Below, piece after piece: positions 8,985-20,836 of a stretch of 64,000 nt of DNA (within the stretch, counting starts at the first letter, position 1; the number at the start of each line of letters is the position of its first letter). This DNA comes from Selenomonas ruminantium subsp. ruminantium ATCC 12561 (GTDB taxonomy: Bacteria; Bacillota; Negativicutes; Selenomonadales; Selenomonadaceae). Below the pieces are notes generated by a model. It made no database searches. It had not been told where the DNA came from and saw nothing but the letters and a program-made list of their open reading frames with translations. A program made the translations under genes and the position numbers. The stretch covers positions 62,001-126,000 of the forward strand of contig NZ_AUJE01000005.1 in assembly GCF_000424065.1 (NCBI RefSeq), written 5' to 3'.

Positions 8985-9019
8985 CAAGGTGTAAAGTTTT
9001 GTTAGACCTTGTTTTTTTT
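8985..9019 (+). terminator. Attenuator-like hairpin in the rpoB leader
   Basis: CAAGGT (8985-8990) can pair with ACCTTG (9006-9011), directly followed by eight T residues (9012-9019). The stem is short, so full termination is doubtful; partial attenuation of rpoBC transcription is possible. Confidence 0.45.
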
Positions 9020-9099
9020 CTTGTTCATCCATTCCGTTCTTTTCAGCGTGCTATAATGCCCTACATTTCAGGAAATAATTCTAGTAAACAGGCTAAGGG

Positions 9100-12000
9100 G
9101 TGAAGGATTTGTTATTTAATCCTGTGCCGGTAGGCAAAAGAACCAGGTATAGCTATGCTAAAATCAAGGAAGTTATGGAGATGCCGCATCTGTTGGATAT
9201 TCAGCGGAACAGCTACCAGTGGTTCCTTGATGAAGGTTTGCAGGACATCTTTAATGACATTTCGCCGATTCAGGACTTTTCGGGTAATCTCGTGCTGTCC
9301 TTTGAGAGCTTCTCACTGGGCGATCCGAAGTATACGCTCGACGAATGCAAAGAGCGTGATGTGACGCTGGCTGCTCCCATTCGCGTGAATGTCCGTCTTA
9401 TCAATCGTGAAACAGGCGAAATTAAAGAGCAGGAAGTGTTCATGGGCGATTTCCCGCTTATGACGGATACCGGTACGTTTATCATCAACGGTGCAGAGCG
9501 CGTTATCGTCAGCCAGTTGGTTCGTTCTCCAGGTGCATATTATGGAGAGGAAATCGATCCGACAGGCAAGCATCTTTATAATGCTACGGTTATTCCGAAC
9601 CGTGGTGCGTGGATCGAACTGGAAACAGATACCAATGATGTGGTGTCTGTCCGTATCGACCGTACGCGTAAGATGCCGGTGACTTACTTCATTCGCGCCC
9701 TTGGTTTTGCTACTGATGAAGAAATCATTGACCTCTTTGGTGAAGATCCCCGCATCATGAACACGCTGGAACGCGATGGCGAGGATGTAAAGTCCCAGGG
9801 CAAGGCTGTAATTGAAATTTACCGCCGTCTGCGTCCGGGCGAACCTGCCAATGAAGACAATGCCCAGCAGCTTTTGGATTCGCTGTTCTTTGACCCGAAG
9901 CGTTACGATCTGGCTACGGTTGGCCGCTATAAGCTGACCAAGAAGCTAGGCTGGAAGCGTCGTATTTTGGGTAAGGTTCTGGCTGAACCTGTCGTGGATA
10001 TGGAAACCGGCGAAATTGTTATTCCGGCTAATGAAGTAGTAACGGAAGCAATGCTGGATGCTGTGGATGTAGAACGTGAGCGTCAGATTTTCGGCGAAGG
10101 TCAGATTGTGCAGCTCTATCTGCTGAAGAAAGATGGCAGCCGCATGAAGCTCCTGTGCTCGCCGACGCTTGATATCCATGACCGCACGATTACGAAGAAC
10201 GATATCATCGCTTCTATTAACTATCTGCTGAACCTCATGGATGGTGTAGGCAGCACGGACGATATCGACCATCTGGGCAACCGCCGCGTGCGTGCTGTAG
10301 GTGAACTGCTGCAGAATCAGTTCCGCATCGGTCTTTCTCGTATGGAACGTGTGGTTCGCGAGCGCATGACCATCCAGGATGTGGATGTCATCACGCCGCA
10401 GGCACTCATCAATATCCGTCCGGTCGTGGCAGCCATCAAGGAATTCTTCGGTTCCTCCCAGCTGTCCCAGTTCATGGACCAGCACAATCCGCTGTCCGAA
10501 CTTACGCATAAGCGCCGTCTGTCGGCACTCGGCCCGGGCGGTCTGTCCCGTGAGCGCGCAGGCTTCGAAGTCCGCGACGTACACAACTCGCACTATGGTC
10601 GTATGTGCCCGGTAGAGTCGCCTGAAGGCCCAAACATCGGTCTTATCGGTTCGCTGGCAACTTATGCCCGTGTGAACCAGTTCGGCTTTATGGAAACGCC
10701 GTACCGCCGTGTGGACAAGGAAACGCAGCGTGTAACGGACGAAGTGCGTTACCTCACCGCTGATGAAGAGGATGAACTCGTAATCGCACAGGCCAACGAA
10801 CCGCTGGACGAAAACGAATGGTTCGTAAATCCGCGTGTAACGGCTCGTTACAACGAGGAAACCGGTCTGCATGCCCGTGAAACCGTTGACTACATGGACG
10901 TTAGTCCGCGTCAGGTGTTCTCCATTGCAACGGCGATGATTCCGTTCCTCGAAAACGACGATGCTAACCGTGCCCTGATGGGTGCGAACATGCAGCGTCA
11001 GGCTGTACCTCTGCTCCGTACGCAGGCACCGCTCGTTGGTACCGGTATGGAATACAAGGCAGCCTGTGACTCCGGCGTTATGATTTTGGCTAAGCGTGCC
11101 GGTGTGATTGAAAATGTAACGGCTGATTACATTGACGTCCGCACGAAGAATGGCGAGCTTGACCATTACAAACTCCAGAAATTTATCCGTTCTAACCAGG
11201 GAACTTGCATAAATCAGATTCCTATCGTCTACAAAGGCGATGAAGTCGTAGAAAAACAGCCTATTGCTGATGGCCCGGCTACGGACCACGGCGAACTGGC
11301 ATTGGGTTACAACATCGTTGTTGCCTACATGCCATGGGAAGGCTACAACTACGAGGACGCCGTGCTCCTGTCCGAAAACCTCGTAAAACGCGACCTCTAT
11401 ACGTCCATTCATATTGAAGAATACGAATGCGATGCCCGCGATACGAAACTTGGACCTGAAGAAATCACGCGCGATATCCCGAATGTAGCTGAAGAAGCGC
11501 TGAAGGATTTGGACGAAGAAGGTATCATTCGCATTGGTGCCGATGTACGTCCTGGCGATATCCTTGTCGGTAAGGTTACGCCGAAGGGCGAAACGGAACT
11601 CACCGCTGAAGAACGCCTGCTGCGTGCCATCTTCGGTGAAAAGGCCCGCGAAGTCCGCGACACTTCTCTGCGTGTACCGCATGGTGAACAGGGTAAGATT
11701 GTTGACGTTAAGATTTTCACCCGCGAAAACAACGATGAACTGCCGCCTGGCGTAAACCGTCTGGTTCGCGTCTACATCGCACAGAAACGTAAGATTTCTG
11801 TCGGCGATAAGATGGCAGGTCGTCACGGTAACAAGGGTGTCGTTTCCCGCATTATGCGTCAGGAAGATATGCCGTTCCTGCCGGATGGTACGCCGGTTGA
11901 TATCGTGCTGAACCCATTAGGCGTGCCGTCCCGAATGAACATCGGTCAGATTTTGGAAGCCCATTTGGGTATGGCTGTTAAGGTTCTCGGTCAGCAGATT

Positions 12001-12828
12001 AAAGATGGCGACCCGACGGTTGAAGCTCGTCTGCGTGAAGCTGGTTATGACTTCGACAAGAATGGTATGCCGATTCCGGACGTTGCCGGTCTGCATATCG
12101 CTACACCGGTATTCGATGGTGCAAGCGACGAAGCCGTATTCGGTACGATTCGTGCTGCTGGTCTGGCTGACGATGCCAAGACAATCCTCTATGATGGCCG
12201 TACTGGTGAACCGTTCGAAAACCGCGTAACCGTTGGCTGCACGTACTTCCTTAAACTGCATCATTTGGTTGCCGATAAGATTCATGCGCGTTCTACCGGC
12301 CCGTACTCCCTCGTTACGCAGCAGCCGCTGGGTGGTAAAGCTCAGTTCGGCGGCCAGCGCTTCGGTGAAATGGAAGTTTGGGCGCTGGAAGCATACGGCG
12401 CAGCTTATACCCTGCAGGAAATCCTGACGGTTAAGTCCGATGACGTGGTGGGCCGTGTTAAGGCTTACGAAGCAATCGTCAAGGGTGAAAACATCCCGGA
12501 ACCGGGGGTACCGGAGTCCTTCAAGGTACTCATTAAGGAACTGCAGTCCATTGGTCTCGATATCAAGGTACTCAACGAAGATGCCAAGGAAATCTCCTTG
12601 CAGGATGAGGACGACGAAGATATCAACGAAACGGCCAAGAAACTTGATTTTGACGTGGCAGGGATTGAACCCGGCCAGGAAGGTGCAGCTGCACCGAAGC
12701 AGGAAGACTCCTATGATGAAGGAGCACCCTCGGATGATGAAAAGCCGGACGACATCATTGCCGACATCGGCAGCCTGGGTTCTATCGTAGAGCCGGACGC
12801 AATCGATGGGGATAATGGTGAGGAATAA
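9100..12828 (+). CDS. rpoB: DNA-directed RNA polymerase beta subunit
   Basis: The beta subunit of RNA polymerase, up to 1242 residues. The rifampicin-region sequence [20 protein letters not shown] lies near residues 452-471, and the C-terminal part includes [20 protein letters not shown]. The last 80 or so residues form an acidic tail rich in Asp and Glu. The start is uncertain: GTG at 9100 opens the frame, but TTG at 9109 has AAGGGGTG at a better distance (six bases) and gives the usual N-terminus [10 protein letters not shown]. rpoC follows 18 bases later. Unusually, rplL is not the immediate upstream neighbour. Confidence 0.97.
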   Translation: MKDLLFNPVPVGKRTRYSYAKIKEVMEMPHLLDIQRNSYQWFLDEGLQDIFNDISPIQDFSGNLVLSFESFSLGDPKYTLDECKERDVTLAAPIRVNVRLINRETGEIKEQEVFMGDFPLMTDTGTFIINGAERVIVSQLVRSPGAYYGEEIDPTGKHLYNATVIPNRGAWIELETDTNDVVSVRIDRTRKMPVTYFIRALGFATDEEIIDLFGEDPRIMNTLERDGEDVKSQGKAVIEIYRRLRPGEPANEDNAQQLLDSLFFDPKRYDLATVGRYKLTKKLGWKRRILGKVLAEPVVDMETGEIVIPANEVVTEAMLDAVDVERERQIFGEGQIVQLYLLKKDGSRMKLLCSPTLDIHDRTITKNDIIASINYLLNLMDGVGSTDDIDHLGNRRVRAVGELLQNQFRIGLSRMERVVRERMTIQDVDVITPQALINIRPVVAAIKEFFGSSQLSQFMDQHNPLSELTHKRRLSALGPGGLSRERAGFEVRDVHNSHYGRMCPVESPEGPNIGLIGSLATYARVNQFGFMETPYRRVDKETQRVTDEVRYLTADEEDELVIAQANEPLDENEWFVNPRVTARYNEETGLHARETVDYMDVSPRQVFSIATAMIPFLENDDANRALMGANMQRQAVPLLRTQAPLVGTGMEYKAACDSGVMILAKRAGVIENVTADYIDVRTKNGELDHYKLQKFIRSNQGTCINQIPIVYKGDEVVEKQPIADGPATDHGELALGYNIVVAYMPWEGYNYEDAVLLSENLVKRDLYTSIHIEEYECDARDTKLGPEEITRDIPNVAEEALKDLDEEGIIRIGADVRPGDILVGKVTPKGETELTAEERLLRAIFGEKAREVRDTSLRVPHGEQGKIVDVKIFTRENNDELPPGVNRLVRVYIAQKRKISVGDKMAGRHGNKGVVSRIMRQEDMPFLPDGTPVDIVLNPLGVPSRMNIGQILEAHLGMAVKVLGQQIKDGDPTVEARLREAGYDFDKNGMPIPDVAGLHIATPVFDGASDEAVFGTIRAAGLADDAKTILYDGRTGEPFENRVTVGCTYFLKLHHLVADKIHARSTGPYSLVTQQPLGGKAQFGGQRFGEMEVWALEAYGAAYTLQEILTVKSDDVVGRVKAYEAIVKGENIPEPGVPESFKVLIKELQSIGLDIKVLNEDAKEISLQDEDDEDINETAKKLDFDVAGIEPGQEGAAAPKQEDSYDEGAPSDDEKPDDIIADIGSLGSIVEPDAIDGDNGEE

Positions 12829-12846
12829 GAAGGGAGTGTCATCTCT

Positions 12847-15800
12847 TTGCTGGATGTAAATAATTTTGATTCGATGCGCATCGGTCTGGCCTCCCCGGAT
12901 AAAATCCGGGAGTGGTCCTACGGTGAGGTCAAGAAGCCGGAGACCATCAACTATCGTACGCTCAAACCTGAGCGCGATGGTCTCTTCTGCGAGCGTATCT
13001 TTGGCCCGACCCGCGACTGGGAATGCCATTGCGGTAAGTACAAACGTATCCGCTATAAGGGCATTGTCTGCGACCGCTGCGGCGTTGAAGTAACGCGCGC
13101 CAAGGTTCGCCGTGAGCGCATGGGACATATTGAACTGGCTGCGCCGGTTTCACATATTTGGTATTTCAAGGGTATTCCGAGCCGCATGGGTCTGATCTTA
13201 GACATCAGCCCGCGTGCTTTGGAAAAGGTTCTCTACTTTGCTTATTACATCGTACTTGATGCCGGTGAAAATACGGATTTGGCGAAAAAGAGCCTGCTTT
13301 CCGAAAAGGAATATCACGATGCTTTGGAAAAATATGGCAACACCTTCCGTGTTGGCATGGGTGCCGAAGCCATCAAAGAACTGCTTGATGAGCTCGATTT
13401 GGAGCGCATGAGCGAAGTTCTGCGCAAGGAAGTCCGCACGGCTTCCGGTCAGAAGAAGATTCGCGCCATCCGTCGTCTGGAAGTTGTGGAAGCATTCCGC
13501 AAGTCCGGCAATAAGCCATCCTGGATGATTATGGATGTTGTGCCGGTCATTCCGCCGGAACTGCGTCCGATGGTACAGCTCGATGGCGGCCGTTTCGCAA
13601 CGTCTGACCTCAACGACCTCTATCGTCGTGTGATTAACCGCAACAACCGTTTGAAGAGACTTCTTGACCTCGGTGCGCCGGACATCATCGTGCGCAACGA
13701 AAAGCGCATGCTGCAGGAGGCCGTTGACGCCCTGATTGATAACGGCCGCCGCGGCCGTCCGGTTACGGGCCCGGGCAACCGTCCGCTCAAATCCCTTTCC
13801 GATATGCTGAAAGGTAAGCAGGGCCGTTTCCGTCAGAACCTCTTGGGTAAGCGCGTTGACTACTCTGGCCGTTCCGTTATCGTCGTAGGCCCGGAACTGA
13901 AACTCCATCAGTGCGGCCTGCCGAAGGAAATGGCTCTGGAACTCTTTAAGCCTTTTGTTATGAAGCGGTTGGTCGCTTCCGGTAAGGCACATAATATTAA
14001 ATCGGCAAAACGCATGGTAGAGCGTGCCAAGACGGAAGTCTGGGATGAGTTGGAAGGCGTTATTAAAGAGCATCCAGTTCTCCTGAACCGTGCCCCGACG
14101 CTGCATCGTCTCGGTATTCAGGCTTTCGAGCCGGTACTCACCGAAGGCCGCGCGCTGAAGCTGCATCCGCTGGCTTGTACGGCATACAACGCCGACTTCG
14201 ACGGTGACCAGATGGCTATCCATCTGCCGCTGTCCTCCGAAGCACAGACGGAAGCCCGCATCCTGATGCTGGCTGCTAACCACATTCTGGCACCGAAGGA
14301 TGGTAAGCCAATCATCGTTCCTTCGCAGGACATGGTTTTGGGTTCTTACTACCTGACCAATATCCGTCCTGGTGCCAAGGGCGAAGGCAAAGTGCTCACG
14401 GGCATTGCCGAAGCACTGCTCGCTTATCAGCAGCATGACCTCGATCTGCAGGCCGCTATTCAGTGCCGCATCGATGGTTATGGTCTCGTCAAGACTTCTT
14501 TGGGCCGTATGATTTTCAACGAAATCCTGCCCAAGGAAATCCGTTACTTCTACAAGGACAAAGAAACCGACCAGTGGTGCCTGGGCGTTCTGATGAACAA
14601 GAAGGAACTGGGCAAGCTCGTTGCCAAGTGCTATAACGCTTTTGGTGCTACGGAAACGGCACACGTTATCGATGACGTTAAGAACCTCGGCTATCACTAC
14701 GCCTGCGTAGCTGGTATGACCGTTGCAATCTCCGACGTTATCGTGCCGCCGAAGAAGAAGACCATCATCAACGATACGCAGCAGATTGTCAATAAGGTTG
14801 AACGCCGTTATGACCGTGGTCTGATTACGGAAGAAGAACGTTACCACAAGGTTGTTGACCTCTGGTCCAAGGCTACGGATGACGTGGCTGACGCCATGAT
14901 GGACAACATGGACGCCTTCAACCCGATCTTCATGATGGCTGACTCCGGTGCCCGTGGTAATAAACAGCAGATGCGTCAGCTGGCCGGTATGCGCGGTCTG
15001 ATGGCTGACCCGTCTGGTAAAATCATCGACCTGCCGATCACGGCAAACTTCCGTGAAGGTCTGTCCGTATCCGATTACTTTATTTCTTCCCATGGTGCCC
15101 GCAAAGGCTTGGCCGATACGGCACTTAGAACGGCTGACTCCGGTTACCTGACCCGTCGTCTGGTAGACGTAGCACAGGATGTTATCGTCCGTGAAGAAGA
15201 CTGCGATATTTCCACGCTCAATCTGGTACAGGCTCGTGCGCGTCTGTCCGAGTCTACCTTCGATGCATTGGAAATTCTCAACGACAGCCTGATGGGCCGT
15301 CTGCTGGGTGCAGATGTGCATGACCCGGCAACCAAGGAAGTTCTTTTTGCCCGTGATACTATTCTCGACGAAGAGAAACTGGCTCTTATCGGTGAAAAGG
15401 AAATCCGTGAAATCATGGTACGCGGTTCCTCGCTCGCATCCGAGGCAGCAATCAGCAATGCGATGATTACCGAAGCCATTACGCTCGGTGAGCCGGATGC
15501 TGCTGCCCGTGCCAAGGCCAAGGATTCTCTGGTTCACGAAATGAGCGGCAAGGAAGTAACCCGTGATGTGGTTGACTCCGCAAATGCTGTAGTTGTAGCT
15601 GCCGGCACCAAGCTGACCGCTGAAATCATTGACACGATTCTGGCATCCGATGCCAAGGAAATTCGTGTGCGCAACAACAATGTACGCGGTATCGAAGTAG
15701 AAGCCATCAAGGAAGGCGATGGTATCATCGAATCCCTGGCTGAACGTATCGTTGGCCGTGTACTGGCTGAAGATATTGACGACCCGGCTACGGGCGAACG

Positions 15801-16839
15801 CATTGCCTCTATCAACGATACCGTTGATGAAGATATGGCTAAATGCATCGAAAAAGTGCGTGACCGCGTATCTATCCGCAGCGTACTCACCTGTAAGTCG
15901 CAGTTCGGTGTCTGCATCAAGTGCTATGGCCGAGATCTCGCTAATCAGGCTGAGGTGGAAATCGGTGAAGCAGTTGGTATCATCGCCGCACAGTCCATCG
16001 GTGAACCGGGTACACAGCTCACCATGCGTACATTCCACTCCGGCGGTGTTGCCGGTGACGATATCACCCAGGGTCTTCCGCGTGTCGAAGAATTGTTCGA
16101 AGCACGTAAGCCGAAGCACCATGCCATCATCGCTGAGATTGAAGGCCGTGCCGAAGTTGAAGACTCCGGTAAGGGTATGCGCAAGGTTACGATTGTACCG
16201 GACGAAGGCGAAGCACGCGAATATGCAATCCCGTATGGCGCCCGCATGGCAGCCAAGCAGGGTATGCATCTGAAACCGGGTGACAAGCTCACCGAAGGTT
16301 CCATCAACCCGCACGATATCCTGCGTGTCTGCGGCCTGCAGGCAACCCAGCGTTATCTGGTATACGAAGTACAGAAAGTGTATAAGTCTCAGGGCGTTGA
16401 GATTAACGATAAGCATATCGAAGTTATGGTTCGTCAGATGCTCCATAAGGTTAAGATTGAGGAATCCGGCAGCACGGACTTCCTGCCTGGCGAATACATC
16501 GACATCAACCAGTTCGAAGCCGCCAATACCAAGGCTATCGAGGAAGACGGCGAACCCGCTGTGGCTAAACCGATCCTTCTGGGTATCACCAAGGCATCGC
16601 TGGCTACTGACTCCTTCATGTCGGCTGCTTCCTTCCAGGAAACCACCCGTGTACTCACGGATGCCGCCATCAAGGGGAAGGTTGACCCGCTTATCGGCCT
16701 CAAAGAAAACGTTATTATCGGTAAGCTGATTCCGGCTGGTACGGGTATGAGCCGTTACCGCAACCTCAAGATTGTGGATAACGACCCGAAACCAGTGGAA
16801 GAAGCAGAAGCTGCTGAAACCGAAACGGTGGAAGCATAA
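12847..16839 (+). CDS. rpoC: DNA-directed RNA polymerase beta' subunit
   Basis: The catalytic beta' subunit, 1330 residues. The N-terminal zinc ribbon has Cys at about 60, 62, 75 and 78 (ECHCGKYKR...CDRCG). The active-site motif NADFDGDQM lies near 448-456 and binds the catalytic Mg ions. A second zinc site is seen in CDIST (near 785) and [17 protein letters not shown] (about 1010-1026). The start is a TTG with GGGAG upstream. It is co-transcribed with rpoB and ends at a strong terminator. Confidence 0.97.
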   Translation: MLDVNNFDSMRIGLASPDKIREWSYGEVKKPETINYRTLKPERDGLFCERIFGPTRDWECHCGKYKRIRYKGIVCDRCGVEVTRAKVRRERMGHIELAAPVSHIWYFKGIPSRMGLILDISPRALEKVLYFAYYIVLDAGENTDLAKKSLLSEKEYHDALEKYGNTFRVGMGAEAIKELLDELDLERMSEVLRKEVRTASGQKKIRAIRRLEVVEAFRKSGNKPSWMIMDVVPVIPPELRPMVQLDGGRFATSDLNDLYRRVINRNNRLKRLLDLGAPDIIVRNEKRMLQEAVDALIDNGRRGRPVTGPGNRPLKSLSDMLKGKQGRFRQNLLGKRVDYSGRSVIVVGPELKLHQCGLPKEMALELFKPFVMKRLVASGKAHNIKSAKRMVERAKTEVWDELEGVIKEHPVLLNRAPTLHRLGIQAFEPVLTEGRALKLHPLACTAYNADFDGDQMAIHLPLSSEAQTEARILMLAANHILAPKDGKPIIVPSQDMVLGSYYLTNIRPGAKGEGKVLTGIAEALLAYQQHDLDLQAAIQCRIDGYGLVKTSLGRMIFNEILPKEIRYFYKDKETDQWCLGVLMNKKELGKLVAKCYNAFGATETAHVIDDVKNLGYHYACVAGMTVAISDVIVPPKKKTIINDTQQIVNKVERRYDRGLITEEERYHKVVDLWSKATDDVADAMMDNMDAFNPIFMMADSGARGNKQQMRQLAGMRGLMADPSGKIIDLPITANFREGLSVSDYFISSHGARKGLADTALRTADSGYLTRRLVDVAQDVIVREEDCDISTLNLVQARARLSESTFDALEILNDSLMGRLLGADVHDPATKEVLFARDTILDEEKLALIGEKEIREIMVRGSSLASEAAISNAMITEAITLGEPDAAARAKAKDSLVHEMSGKEVTRDVVDSANAVVVAAGTKLTAEIIDTILASDAKEIRVRNNNVRGIEVEAIKEGDGIIESLAERIVGRVLAEDIDDPATGERIASINDTVDEDMAKCIEKVRDRVSIRSVLTCKSQFGVCIKCYGRDLANQAEVEIGEAVGIIAAQSIGEPGTQLTMRTFHSGGVAGDDITQGLPRVEELFEARKPKHHAIIAEIEGRAEVEDSGKGMRKVTIVPDEGEAREYAIPYGARMAAKQGMHLKPGDKLTEGSINPHDILRVCGLQATQRYLVYEVQKVYKSQGVEINDKHIEVMVRQMLHKVKIEESGSTDFLPGEYIDINQFEAANTKAIEEDGEPAVAKPILLGITKASLATDSFMSAASFQETTRVLTDAAIKGKVDPLIGLKENVIIGKLIPAGTGMSRYRNLKIVDNDPKPVEEAEAAETETVEA

Positions 16840-16860
16840 GGCGATAACGCATAGATTAAG

Positions 16861-16897
16861 GAGAGAATCATCCATCCGGGTGGTTCTCTCTTTTTTT
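16861..16897 (+). terminator. Intrinsic terminator after rpoC
   Basis: GAGAGAATCA (16861-16870) pairs with TGGTTCTCTC (16881-16890), with one G-T pair, followed by seven T residues. It ends the rpoBC unit. Confidence 0.9.
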
Positions 16898-17053
16898 AGT
16901 GCGACCGTCATGGGGATATTCTAATGGATGAAAGTACCTAAAGCGCTCCGTAGTGGGAAGGTTATAGCTGAAGTCAAGGACGTGTATAAGTGGGCAGGAA
17001 TTGATAGAGAAGGTGTAGAAGATAGATTAAATTACAGGGAGGGAGTGTTAGGC

Positions 17054-20000
17054 ATGATGAATAGGAAGAAAAACATACAACTGATTGTTGCTGTTACTTT
17101 GGCCTGTTTGGGGGTGCCATCCTGGGCAGGAGCCTATACCACGGATTATGTTTACCATGATGGGAAGAAATTTGCGGAATTTATTATTCTGAATCAAGGG
17201 GATACGTTCATTAAGATAGGCAATGAGAGCGTTGCAGGCCCGGCGAAATATACATTAAGCCCGTTGATGAAAGCGGCGGTGAAATCCGGTACGGCTTACT
17301 GGGCAGACCTGTTGGGCCCTTATGTGAAAACTGACCAGCCTCTTCAGATTGTGCTTACTACGGATGCTGAACCAAATGCAGGGGCAATACCGATTTCGCT
17401 GTTGCATAAGAAGGGAATGGACCCCGATGTAGCTGTGGAAAATTACATGGTGCAGGGGCTTCAGGGAAAGATAATCAGGGCAGATGTCAAAGAGTTCGAC
17501 AAAAAGCTCTTTAATGCTGATGATGGCCTGTATGTATTCAGCAGGGTGACAGTTGGCCAGCATGCAGGAGCCAATCGCGATGGTGCCAATGCCGGATGGT
17601 GGGGGGATACGGATACGGTGCTGCCAGCCAATGAGCAGGCTGCGGATTTTGTGGGGACTATCCGCCATGAATTGGGACATGCCTTGGGGCTCATGGGCAA
17701 GTTCCAGACATTCGATAGTAAGACAAAGACATGGAGCATCACGCTTAATAACCCCATGTACACAACCAATCTTGAATTCATATCCCGCTTTGATGACCGT
17801 GTAAAAGACCGCAACGAATGGAATATGCACCTGATTGACCAGAATGGCAAAGCGGCCAGACCGGGGATGGTGATTTCCACAACTGCCGGTATTAGGGAGA
17901 CCATGGCGGCCATTCCGGGATTGACGGAAAACGATTTATTTATCGTTGACAATGGTGCCGAAAACCCCAATCTCAGCGGCAAAAAAGGTTATGCTTATTT
18001 TGTGGGCGACCAAGTCACGGAAGTGTTGGATGGTGCCACCTTCAATGGTGTGTCCGGCCTGCCGGTGAATGCCTGGGAATCTGTTTTGTTCTATAGCTTT
18101 GAGGGCTCCCACTTGCAGACCTCGGGCATGATGAGCCATCGCGCCTATAGCAATTACACTTCTTTTATGGAAGCTGAGTTGGCGGTTATGCAGGATTTGG
18201 GTTATGATTTGGACCGCAAGGCTTACTTCGGCTATTCCGTTTATGGCGATGGCGGTGTTATTAACAACACCCATGGTTATTCGGCGCGCAATGCAGCGGG
18301 AACGGCCTATACGGGTGGCTACAGCAATGTGCCTTTGGGCATCGGCCTGCATATCTATGGCTCGAAGAATACCGTCACACAAAGTGCCAATATTTTGACG
18401 CAGGGTACCGGAGCCACAGGCATCCGTGTGGACGGCATTGAAAATACCTTGAGCATTCCCGCGAGCACCGAGATTCATGCCGACGGTCTGCGGGGCAACG
18501 GTGTGCTCATTGCTTATGGCCGGGGGCAGAAGGTGAAGCAGAGCGGTACGGTTACAGCCAATGGGCAGGGGGGCACGGGCATTCGCTTTGACTTCGGCTC
18601 CAGCACCAATGGTGCCGGGGACGAGTATCGTGGCTCCTATATCCGCTATAAGCGTGAGGTAGACCCAACTACAGGTAAGATTTCCAGTGCAGAAAATTTG
18701 CCCCTCACGGAGATGAATAAATTCCAATATAATTCCACGGCAGATGAACTGCAGGGGGCCATGGTGGATAGCTATGACCTGTCCGGCACCTTGCAGGGCG
18801 GGGAGAATGCCATCTATATCGGCAAAAATGCCCTGGTAAAAAATATCAATGTGCAGGCTGGAGCCAAAATCAAGGGCAACATCACTTCGGACTGGAAGCA
18901 CTTTGCTACGGACGGCAGCTATGATGCTTTTGCTGTCGTTGAAGAAGAAGCAAAAGGAGAAGCGCTGCAATTGCAGTATAAGGGGAAGAAATATGACTAT
19001 AATAAATACATCCCCGACCTGGTTACCAGTCTCAATTTCAGCGGGGAGCATGACTATAATGGTAATATCGCCGGCAAAGACAATATGAAGCTGCATGTCA
19101 CGGCAGGCACATTGCGCTATGGCGGAAAGGCCAACGTGGTAAGTGTGATGGTGGACAAGGATGCCGTGTTGTTGGATGGCAATTACACGGTAAACAAAAT
19201 GACCAATATAGCCTCCGATTTCCGTGATGATGCCACGGGGAAAGTAATCAATCATGGTACACTGGGGATTTCCTCGCCCAATGGCTGTGTGGAAATCGAT
19301 GGGGAGCTGAAGTCGGATGGTACACTGAGGGGCATGGCAGGAGGCTCTGATGGTCAAATCAGGGTTTCCGGCACGGCTGATATTGACGGGTCTACCCTGC
19401 TGGCTGACAATATCCTTCCCAATGAAAATTTCAGCGTTCTGGCCGTAAAAAACGGCAGCATTCAGGGCAGTCCCAAGAATGTCACGGGTATGCCCTATAA
19501 GACGGGTCTTGCCGATATCACGGCCAGCGTGGTGGGCAAGGAAATAAAGGTTACTTCCCAGGCGGCCAATAACCTGGGGAAAGTTGATGCAGTACAGCGG
19601 AAGACCTATGGGGCCTTGGAGTCCATGCGGCAGAATCTGACAGGGGATGAGCGCCTCAGCCAGCTCCGTCCCCGTTACGGTCTGGAGGCTGAGAAGGCTA
19701 AGGGGGCTTTGTCGGCCATCGGCAGCAGCGGAGCACCGCAGATGGCCGCACTGGCCCAACAGAGCACCGTTTCCAGCCGGGTGATTTCCGACCGGCTCAG
19801 CACGGCTTTTTCCATGCAGCCTGTACAGCTTGCTATCCCGGCCAGTAAGCTGACGGATAGCGAGCAGGGGGACGAGGCCGAACTCCGTTTGACCACGCAG
19901 CTGCCCATTGCCCAGGATAACAACGCCTGGGTGAAGTTCACCAAGAACTGGGGCGATTTGCGGGGCGGAGCCAGCTATCATGGCAGCGCTATATCCGGCG

Positions 20001-20713
20001 GCTATGACCGGGCTTTCGGCAAAAATTTCCGTGGCGGTGTATTTGTCAGCTACAATGCCGTAAGTTTAGGCGCTGATAATAGCGGGGGAAATACCTATGA
20101 TACCCGCGTGGGACTCTACGGTGGTTATCATAAGGATGCGCGGGATGCTTATGTCTATTTGGACTATGGTATTGTGCGTAACAAATTGCGCCGGGGGATT
20201 CCGGCTTTGGGCCTGAATGCTAGTGCAGATTATAACAGCCATATCATCGAGCTGGGTGGTGAGTATAAATACGATTTGCAGAGCAAAAGCGGCAGAGTTT
20301 GGCATGTAAGTCCTTATGTTGGCTTCCAGCTGTCTTATATGCAGCAGAGCGCTTATCGGGAAAAGGGTGCAGGGATTTTCAATCAGCGGGTAGATGGCAA
20401 GGACAATACCTATTTTGCCGGAACCTGCGGCGTGGAGTTCAAGCGCTATCTGAGCAAGGGCAATTACGGTATACGTTTGGGCGTAAGACACGCTTTTGCT
20501 GGGGCAAACCCGGAACTTAACTTCCGTTACGAAGGTTATGATGGCGGAAGCTATGCTCTGCGCAACAATCAGGATAAGACGCACTTCCAACTAACGTTAA
20601 GCGGCGAGGCAGAATTTGCGCCTAACTGGATATTGGCGGGGGATGCTGGTTTTCTGCGGGGCAGTCATGATAAAGACATTTCCTGTGCTTTGACCTTGCA
20701 GAAGTTATGGTAA
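17054..20713 (+). CDS. Autotransporter with metalloprotease-like passenger
   Basis: A secreted type Va autotransporter of 1219 residues. A signal peptide (about 1-27, ending SWAGA) is followed by a metallopeptidase-like region with RHELGHALGLMG (HExxH at 205-209). The usual metzincin third ligand, 6 residues after the second His and 3 after the Gly, is missing. A later GSHLQTSGMMSH (His 353, Met 359-360, His 362) and AELAVMQDLGYD resemble the distant third His and Met-turn of the leishmanolysin (M8) type. A repetitive beta-helix-like part (about 400-880) leads to a beta-barrel from about 940 that ends in Leu-Trp. The frame stays open upstream to 16928, but only the ATG at 17054 combines a GGGAGGGAG site with the signal peptide. 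It is transcribed separately from rpoC. The substrate is unknown. Confidence 0.85.
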   Translation: MMNRKKNIQLIVAVTLACLGVPSWAGAYTTDYVYHDGKKFAEFIILNQGDTFIKIGNESVAGPAKYTLSPLMKAAVKSGTAYWADLLGPYVKTDQPLQIVLTTDAEPNAGAIPISLLHKKGMDPDVAVENYMVQGLQGKIIRADVKEFDKKLFNADDGLYVFSRVTVGQHAGANRDGANAGWWGDTDTVLPANEQAADFVGTIRHELGHALGLMGKFQTFDSKTKTWSITLNNPMYTTNLEFISRFDDRVKDRNEWNMHLIDQNGKAARPGMVISTTAGIRETMAAIPGLTENDLFIVDNGAENPNLSGKKGYAYFVGDQVTEVLDGATFNGVSGLPVNAWESVLFYSFEGSHLQTSGMMSHRAYSNYTSFMEAELAVMQDLGYDLDRKAYFGYSVYGDGGVINNTHGYSARNAAGTAYTGGYSNVPLGIGLHIYGSKNTVTQSANILTQGTGATGIRVDGIENTLSIPASTEIHADGLRGNGVLIAYGRGQKVKQSGTVTANGQGGTGIRFDFGSSTNGAGDEYRGSYIRYKREVDPTTGKISSAENLPLTEMNKFQYNSTADELQGAMVDSYDLSGTLQGGENAIYIGKNALVKNINVQAGAKIKGNITSDWKHFATDGSYDAFAVVEEEAKGEALQLQYKGKKYDYNKYIPDLVTSLNFSGEHDYNGNIAGKDNMKLHVTAGTLRYGGKANVVSVMVDKDAVLLDGNYTVNKMTNIASDFRDDATGKVINHGTLGISSPNGCVEIDGELKSDGTLRGMAGGSDGQIRVSGTADIDGSTLLADNILPNENFSVLAVKNGSIQGSPKNVTGMPYKTGLADITASVVGKEIKVTSQAANNLGKVDAVQRKTYGALESMRQNLTGDERLSQLRPRYGLEAEKAKGALSAIGSSGAPQMAALAQQSTVSSRVISDRLSTAFSMQPVQLAIPASKLTDSEQGDEAELRLTTQLPIAQDNNAWVKFTKNWGDLRGGASYHGSAISGGYDRAFGKNFRGGVFVSYNAVSLGADNSGGNTYDTRVGLYGGYHKDARDAYVYLDYGIVRNKLRRGIPALGLNASADYNSHIIELGGEYKYDLQSKSGRVWHVSPYVGFQLSYMQQSAYREKGAGIFNQRVDGKDNTYFAGTCGVEFKRYLSKGNYGIRLGVRHAFAGANPELNFRYEGYDGGSYALRNNQDKTHFQLTLSGEAEFAPNWILAGDAGFLRGSHDKDISCALTLQKLW

Positions 20714-20761
20714 AAAACAGGCAGATTGGAGGCTGACGAGGGGCTGATGTGCTTTGTAAAC

Positions 20762-20790
20762 TTGTAACAGGCGGCATGATGCGGTAAAAT
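20762..20790 (+). promoter_or_regulatory. Probable promoter for ridA
   Basis: TTGTAA (20762-20767), a 17-base spacer and TAAAAT (20785-20790), 46 bases before the ridA ATG. Confidence 0.55.
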
Positions 20791-20836
20791 AAATACTGTG
20801 TGAAATACACGCTAGTTATTTTAGGGAGGAATCATC

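Noticed and set aside
9946..11826. Long open frame on the minus strand inside rpoB (626 codons)
   Set aside because: It mirrors rpoB codon structure, has no ribosome site or recognisable domain, and lies wholly within an essential gene.
13198..16911. Very long open frame on the minus strand inside rpoC (1237 codons)
   Set aside because: Shadow of a gene with strong codon bias and few stop codons on the opposite strand; no motifs support it.
16928..17053. In-frame 42-codon extension upstream of the autotransporter gene
   Set aside because: It would place a charged segment before a clear signal peptide, has no good ribosome site, and the ATG at 17054 has one. I treat it as untranslated leader.
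17936..19981. 681-codon minus-strand frame inside the autotransporter gene
   Set aside because: No domain, no start signals, composition typical of an antisense shadow.
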